Origin: Desulfamplus sp.
GTDB lineage: Bacteria > Desulfobacterota > Desulfobacteria > Desulfobacterales > Desulfobacteraceae
Direction of reading: 5' to 3'
Length of the DNA stretch: 64,000 bases
Assembly: GCA_015232455.1 (NCBI GenBank)
Contig: JADFZQ010000005.1
Location: 124,001-188,000 of the forward strand
Position numbers and translations under genes: made by a program. The notes beneath the pieces are model-generated. The model was not told the DNA's origin and did no database searches. It was given only the letters and a program-made list of their open reading frames with translations. Position 1 is the stretch's first letter. The number at the start of each line of letters is the position of its first letter. This document shows, one piece after another, positions 63,261 to 64,000 of the stretch.

Positions 63261-64000
63261 GTGAATGAGGATAAAAGCGAACTACGCAAACAAGCAGAGG
63301 AAAAAGCAGCTCTTTTGCAAAAAACTCCCGATAAATTATCTTTTCAGGAGATAAGCGATACAATCCATGAGTTAAGAGTTCACCAGATTGAACTTGAGAT
63401 GCAGAACGAAGAGCTTCGCCGTACGCAAACAGAGCTTGATTCGGCAAGGTCACGTTATTTTGATCTATATGATTTGGCACCAGTTGGATATGTTACAGTT
63501 AGTGGAAAGGGGTTGATTATTGAGGCAAATCTAACTGCTGCCGCCATGCTTGGCACGGTTAAAAGTGATTTAATAGGACAGCCTGCAAGCCGCTATATTT
63601 TTAGAGAAGATCAAGATATTTACTACATACATTGCAAACAGTGTTCAAATACAGGTGAGCCAACGATGTTTGATTTAAGGTTGGTTCGCAAAGATGGATC
63701 AAGTTTATCTGTGCATATTAATTTGAGATCAATTCTTGTTGATGCTCATGGGGATTCTACAGTGTTCCTGCTTGTTATGAGCGACATCACTGAACGAAAA
63801 AGAACGGAAATAGCTGAGAAAAAAACACAGATAGCTGAAGCAGCACTTTCCAGAGTCAGTAGATTAAAAAATCAACTTGAAGCGGAAAAAGAGTATCTTC
63901 AAGAAGAGATCAAATTAGAACTCAACTATCAAAATATCATAGGTCAAAGTGATGCTGTTAAATACGTTATCCATAAAATTGAACAGATTGCCACCAGCAA
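63261..64000 (+). CDS. PAS sigma-54-type regulator, N-terminal part (3' truncated by window)
   Basis: An open frame begins with GTG at 63261, 7 bases after AGGAG, and runs off the window end (246 codons). It starts with a coiled coil typical of desulfobacterial PAS proteins (ISDTIHELRVHQIELEMQNEELRRTQ, about 34-59). A PAS domain follows (LYDLAPVGYVTVSGKGLIIEANLTAAAMLG, then LRLVRKDGSSL, about 68-185), and then a second helical linker. The last residues, YQNIIGQSDAVKYVIHKIEQIA, match the start of the sigma-54 interaction AAA+ domain of NtrC-type activators. An enhancer-binding regulator is therefore likely. The ATPase core and any DNA-binding domain lie outside the window. Confidence 0.85.
   Translation, partial: MNEDKSELRKQAEEKAALLQKTPDKLSFQEISDTIHELRVHQIELEMQNEELRRTQTELDSARSRYFDLYDLAPVGYVTVSGKGLIIEANLTAAAMLGTVKSDLIGQPASRYIFREDQDIYYIHCKQCSNTGEPTMFDLRLVRKDGSSLSVHINLRSILVDAHGDSTVFLLVMSDITERKRTEIAEKKTQIAEAALSRVSRLKNQLEAEKEYLQEEIKLELNYQNIIGQSDAVKYVIHKIEQIATS

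Noticed and set aside
63112-63480. A 122-codon frame on the - strand near the right end
   Set aside because: It lies antisense to the well-supported PAS regulator frame that starts at GTG 63261, has no recognisable domain and no good ribosome site.

Overview
The window reads as one AT-rich, gene-dense stretch of chromosome from a sulfate-reducing bacterium of the Desulfobacterota (Desulfobacteraceae-like). The strongest evidence is a complete dsrMKJOP operon (14.7-19.8 kb), which encodes the membrane complex linking the quinone pool to dissimilatory sulfite reduction. It is preceded by the RsbRD_N-type gene often found next to it. Other genes fit a versatile anaerobe: hydrogenase maturation (hypF, hypC), a tungsten aldehyde:ferredoxin oxidoreductase, cobalamin genes, many hybrid kinases and an acyl-CoA ligase of a type common in this group. 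I see no phage, IS element or CRISPR array. Species-level placement is inference.

Layout. 0-9.9 kb: a glycerol uptake locus on the + strand. It holds the 3' end of glpK, two ABC ATPases (glpS, glpT), two permeases (glpP, glpQ), a small DUF2160-type membrane protein and the binding protein glpV. Three unrelated genes (DUF6978-like, DUF1828-like, BNR/Asp-box exported protein) sit inside this locus. 10.0-11.3 kb: a YiaA-type membrane protein and a PilJ/HAMP sensor without an output domain. 11.4-24.7 kb (- strand): hypF, hypC, dsrPOJKM, an RsbRD_N protein, uvrC, an acyl-CoA ligase and tRNA-Gly(GCC). 24.8-29.5 kb: a chemosensory-type island with PAS-HisKA lacking an ATPase, CheC, CheY and a divergent CheA. 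29.6-34.6 kb (+): ssb, a COG0731-type radical SAM protein, cobS, a cobD-type aminotransferase, cbiB and a small hypothetical. 34.6-42.6 kb (-): three hybrid histidine kinases, a VapBC-type toxin-antitoxin pair and CheX. 42.7-49.5 kb (-): a DUF3999/DUF2339 membrane pair and aldehyde ferredoxin oxidoreductase. 49.6-51.9 kb (+): a small DMT-type membrane protein and a CHASE4-HAMP-GGDEF diguanylate cyclase. 52.0-63.0 kb (-): a giant NdvB-like cyclic beta-glucan synthase followed by a Gly-rich protein, a catalase-like protein and a small coiled-coil protein. 63.3 kb to the end (+): the start of a PAS sigma-54-type regulator.

The most unusual signals are repeats that live inside protein genes. A GC-rich palindromic element of about 120 bp lies in frame within the CheA-like gene. 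A near-identical inverted copy lies 15 kb away at the stop codon of the DUF3999 gene. A 38-bp perfect palindrome lies in frame in hypF. Short tandem coding repeats enlarge several conserved enzymes (hypF, acyl-CoA ligase, DUF3999, DUF2339, aldehyde oxidoreductase, glucan synthase). A compact, possibly pseudoknotted RNA structure before glpV, and complementary degeneracy of the GlpS/GlpT ATPase sites, also deserve a look.
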